DNA of 7,910 nucleotides from contig JAFGVR010000182.1 in NCBI GenBank assembly GCA_016937915.1, positions 1 to 7,910 on the forward strand, written 5' to 3'. The notes beneath the pieces are model-generated. The model was not told the DNA's origin. It worked only from the letters and a program-made list of their open reading frames with translations, and made no database searches. Position numbers and translations under genes: made by a program. Positions 5,904 through 7,910 of the stretch are shown in pieces. The DNA is from Campylobacterales bacterium (lineage in GTDB: Bacteria > Campylobacterota > Campylobacteria > Campylobacterales > Sulfurimonadaceae). Position 1 is the first letter of the stretch. Each line of letters opens with the position of its first letter.

Positions 5904-5925
5904 CAATCCCCATTTAGGGGATTGA
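5892..5925 (-). terminator. Rho-independent terminator of fusA
   Basis: CAATCCCC (5904-5911) and GGGGATTG (5917-5924) form a perfect eight-pair stem, extended by T5903-A5925, around a five-base ATTTA loop. Read on the minus strand, the stem is followed by AAAATATTTTTTATAC, with six T at 5897-5892. It starts 13 bases after the fusA stop. On the plus strand no T-run directly follows the stem, so its main direction is that of fusA. Confidence 0.85.
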
Positions 5926-5929
5926 GAAA

Positions 5930-5944
5930 GGTTAAAGATTAACC
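5930..5944 (+). repeat. Inverted repeat over the fusA stop codon, possible plus-strand terminator
   Basis: GGTTAA (5930-5935) and TTAACC (5939-5944) are perfect inverted arms around a three-base loop. On the plus strand ATTTCTCTTTTT follows directly. With only two G-C pairs it is weak, but together with the neighbouring strong hairpin it could stop transcription coming from bpt. The right arm contains the fusA stop codon and the T-rich tract is fusA coding sequence. Confidence 0.3.
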
Positions 5945-7910
5945 ATTTCTCTTTTTGATAATCTCTTCAGATACATTTCTTGGAACTTCCTCATAGTGAT
6001 CGAATTCCATAGAGTATGTAGCACGACCTTGAGTGTTTGAACGAAGATCTGTTGAATAACCAAACATCTCAGATAATGGAACATGAGCAGCAACGATTTT
6101 GTTACCACTTCTATCACCCATTGAGTTAACTTGTCCACGACGACGGTTAAGGTCACCGATAACATCACCCATATAATCTTCAGGTACTTCAACTTCAACT
6201 TTCATTACAGGCTCAAGGATCTTAGCGTTTGCTTCACGAGCAGCTTCTTTGAAACCTATAGATGCAGCGATTTTGAATGACATCTCATTTGAGTCAACAT
6301 CATGGTATGAACCATCATAAAGTTCGATTTCACAATCTTCGATTGGGTAACCAGCAAGTACACCTTTAGCCATAGATTCTTCAAAACCTTTTTCAATAGC
6401 ACTGATGTACTCTTTAGGGATAACACCACCTTTGATCTCGTTTTTAAACACAAGTCCACTTCCAGCTTCAGAAGGTCTAAGTTTAAATACAACATGACCA
6501 TACTGACCACGACCACCAGATTGTTTTGCGTATTTGTAGTTTTTGTCAACTTCAGTAGTGATAGCCTCACGGTAAGAAACCTGTGGAGCACCAACTTCTG
6601 CTTCAACTTTAAACTCACGCTTCATACGATCAACGATGATCTCTAGGTGTAACTCACCCATACCAGAGATAATAGTCTGACCAGTTTCTTCATCAGTGTT
6701 AACTCTAAATGATGGATCTTCAGCAGCTAGTTTACCTAGAGCGATACCCATTTTCTCTTGGTCAGCTTTAGTTTTTGGCTCAACTGCAACAGAGATAACT
6801 GGATCTGGGAAATCCATTCTTTCAAGTATTACTAAATCTTTATCAGAACATAAAGTATCACCAGTTGTAGTATTTTTTAGACCAACAACCGCACCAATCT
6901 CACCAGCATAGATCTCTTTTACCTCTTCACGCTTGATTGCGTGCATTTTCATGATACGACCGATTCTCTCTTTTTTATCTTTTGTAGAGTTATGAACATA
7001 AGAACCCGACTCTAAAGAACCACGATATACACGGATAAATGTTAACTGTCCAACAAATGGGTCAGTCATGATTTTAAACGCTAGTGCAGCAAATGGGCCA
7101 TTATCAGTTGATTCAACAACAACCTCTTGCTCCTCATCATCCATCATTGTACCTTTGATTTGTGGTACTTCAGTTGGAGCTGGTAAATAATCAACAACAG
7201 CGTCAAGTAAAGTTTGAACACCTTTGTTTTTAAATGCAGTACCAACAGTCATTGGAACGATATGCATAGCGATTGTAGCAGCTTTGATAGCAGCTTTAAT
7301 CTCATCTTCAGAGATCTCTTCACCCTCTAAGAATTTTTCCATTAATGCTTCGTTACCATCAACTGAAGAGATCTCTTCGATCATCTTTTCACGGTACTCT
7401 TCAGCTTTCTCTTGGTACTCATCACGGATATCTTGTGTATGATAAGCAGAACCCATAGCAGCATCAGCATCCCAAACAATCTCTTTCATTTTTACAAGGT
7501 CTATTACACCTTCGAACTTATCTTCTGCACCGATTGGTAATTGGATAGGTACTGGATTACCTTTTAAACGATCACGAATTTGACGCTCAACTTCATAAAA
7601 ATCTGCACCAGTTCTGTCATATTTGTTTACAAAAACGATTGATGGTACACCATAACGGTTTCTTTGTCTCCAAACAGTTTCTGATTGAGGTTGAACACCA
7701 CCAACTGCACAGAAAACTGAAACAGCACCATCAAGTACACGCATTGAACGCTCAACTTCGATAGTAAAGTCAACGTGACCCGGAGTGTCGATAATGTTGA
7801 TTTGTTTACCTAACCATTCACAAGTAGTAGCAGCAGAAGTAATTGTAATACCACGCTCTTGCTCTTGCTCCATCCAGTCCATAGTAGCAGCACCATCATG
7901 AACCTCACCG
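5939..7910 (-). CDS. fusA: Elongation factor G, partial (N-terminus beyond right edge)
   Basis: GTPase that drives translocation of tRNAs and mRNA on the ribosome and, with RRF, splits ribosomes after termination. 656 residues are visible; the frame is open to the window end, where [15 protein letters not shown] corresponds to about residue 41 of E. coli EF-G. About 40 residues, including the P-loop, are therefore missing. Numbering from the Met at 7882: switch I end RGITIT (10-15), G3 DTPGH (32-36), G4 NKYD (86-89, usually NKMD), G5 TAF (215-217, usually SAF). Domain II follows from about 260. Domain III has [11 protein letters not shown] (405-415). Domain IV has [12 protein letters not shown] (455-466) and [11 protein letters not shown] (521-531), and domain V has GDLNRRRGQ (576-584). 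The end, FDHYEEVP...EEIIKKRNG, is that of canonical EF-G1. Frequent GGT and CGT codons fit high expression. It probably follows rpsL and rpsG, as in most bacteria; that is outside the window. Its terminator lies just downstream. Confidence 0.98.
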   Translation of the reverse strand, partial: GEVHDGAATMDWMEQEQERGITITSAATTCEWLGKQINIIDTPGHVDFTIEVERSMRVLDGAVSVFCAVGGVQPQSETVWRQRNRYGVPSIVFVNKYDRTGADFYEVERQIRDRLKGNPVPIQLPIGAEDKFEGVIDLVKMKEIVWDADAAMGSAYHTQDIRDEYQEKAEEYREKMIEEISSVDGNEALMEKFLEGEEISEDEIKAAIKAATIAMHIVPMTVGTAFKNKGVQTLLDAVVDYLPAPTEVPQIKGTMMDDEEQEVVVESTDNGPFAALAFKIMTDPFVGQLTFIRVYRGSLESGSYVHNSTKDKKERIGRIMKMHAIKREEVKEIYAGEIGAVVGLKNTTTGDTLCSDKDLVILERMDFPDPVISVAVEPKTKADQEKMGIALGKLAAEDPSFRVNTDEETGQTIISGMGELHLEIIVDRMKREFKVEAEVGAPQVSYREAITTEVDKNYKYAKQSGGRGQYGHVVFKLRPSEAGSGLVFKNEIKGGVIPKEYISAIEKGFEESMAKGVLAGYPIEDCEIELYDGSYHDVDSNEMSFKIAASIGFKEAAREANAKILEPVMKVEVEVPEDYMGDVIGDLNRRRGQVNSMGDRSGNKIVAAHVPLSEMFGYSTDLRSNTQGRATYSMEFDHYEEVPRNVSEEIIKKRNG

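Noticed and set aside
5932..6618. Minus-strand open frames of 88 and 120 codons inside fusA
   Set aside because: They are in another frame of fusA; their Leu/Val/Lys-rich products reflect fusA codon composition, and EF-G is intact over them.
6696..7442. Plus-strand open frames antisense to fusA
   Set aside because: They are shadows of a highly expressed gene with strong codon bias and have no supporting start signals.
1..7910. CRISPR array, tRNA or rRNA gene, insertion sequence or integration site
   Set aside because: I saw no regularly spaced repeats, cloverleaf-like sequence, transposase or integrase coding sequence, or target-site duplication.

Overview
The window is AT-rich DNA that most likely comes from a Campylobacterota (epsilonproteobacterial) chromosome of the Sulfurimonas/Sulfuricurvum/Arcobacter type. 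The grounds are the lysine-, isoleucine- and leucine-rich proteins with A/T-ending codons, extended TATAAT-like -10 boxes without clear -35 boxes, an OprD-like porin of the sort common in that phylum, and the style of the RF2, PanC, Bpt and EF-G proteins. The genus is inferred from memory of protein families, not from a search.

Layout. Positions 1-2434 hold a tightly packed three-gene unit on the minus strand: an OprD-like outer-membrane porin (1157-2434), a periplasmic solute-binding protein of the SBP_bac_3 type (414-1148), and the N-terminal part of a membrane-anchored sensor that runs off the left edge (1-405). Each downstream ribosome binding site overlaps the stop codon of the gene before it. 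No ABC permease or ATPase is seen. Positions 2522-3349 hold panC (pantothenate synthetase, minus strand). It is divergent from prfB (release factor 2, plus strand, 3401-4498), and the two overlapping -10 boxes lie in a gap of about 50 bp. prfB meets a small two-helix membrane protein (4500-4829, minus strand) tail to tail with 1 bp between the stop codons, and a probable prfB terminator lies across both stops. Divergent from that small gene is bpt (aspartate/glutamate leucyltransferase, 4873-5586), followed after 12 bp by another small two-helix membrane protein (5599-5835). A strong hairpin terminator at about 5892-5925 ends fusA (elongation factor G, minus strand), which fills the right side from 5939 and runs off the right edge without its first ~40 residues.

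How the genes fit together. Three genes are core translation or protein-turnover functions (prfB, fusA, bpt) and one is cofactor synthesis (panC, coenzyme A). The left operon is the accessory part. Porin, binding protein and sensor together suggest detection or capture of a small solute across the envelope, with the binding protein possibly passing its signal to the sensor rather than to a transporter. I see no mobile element, CRISPR array, tRNA or rRNA. Most of the window is ordinary housekeeping sequence; the points of interest are the left operon and the compact arrangement of promoters and terminators.
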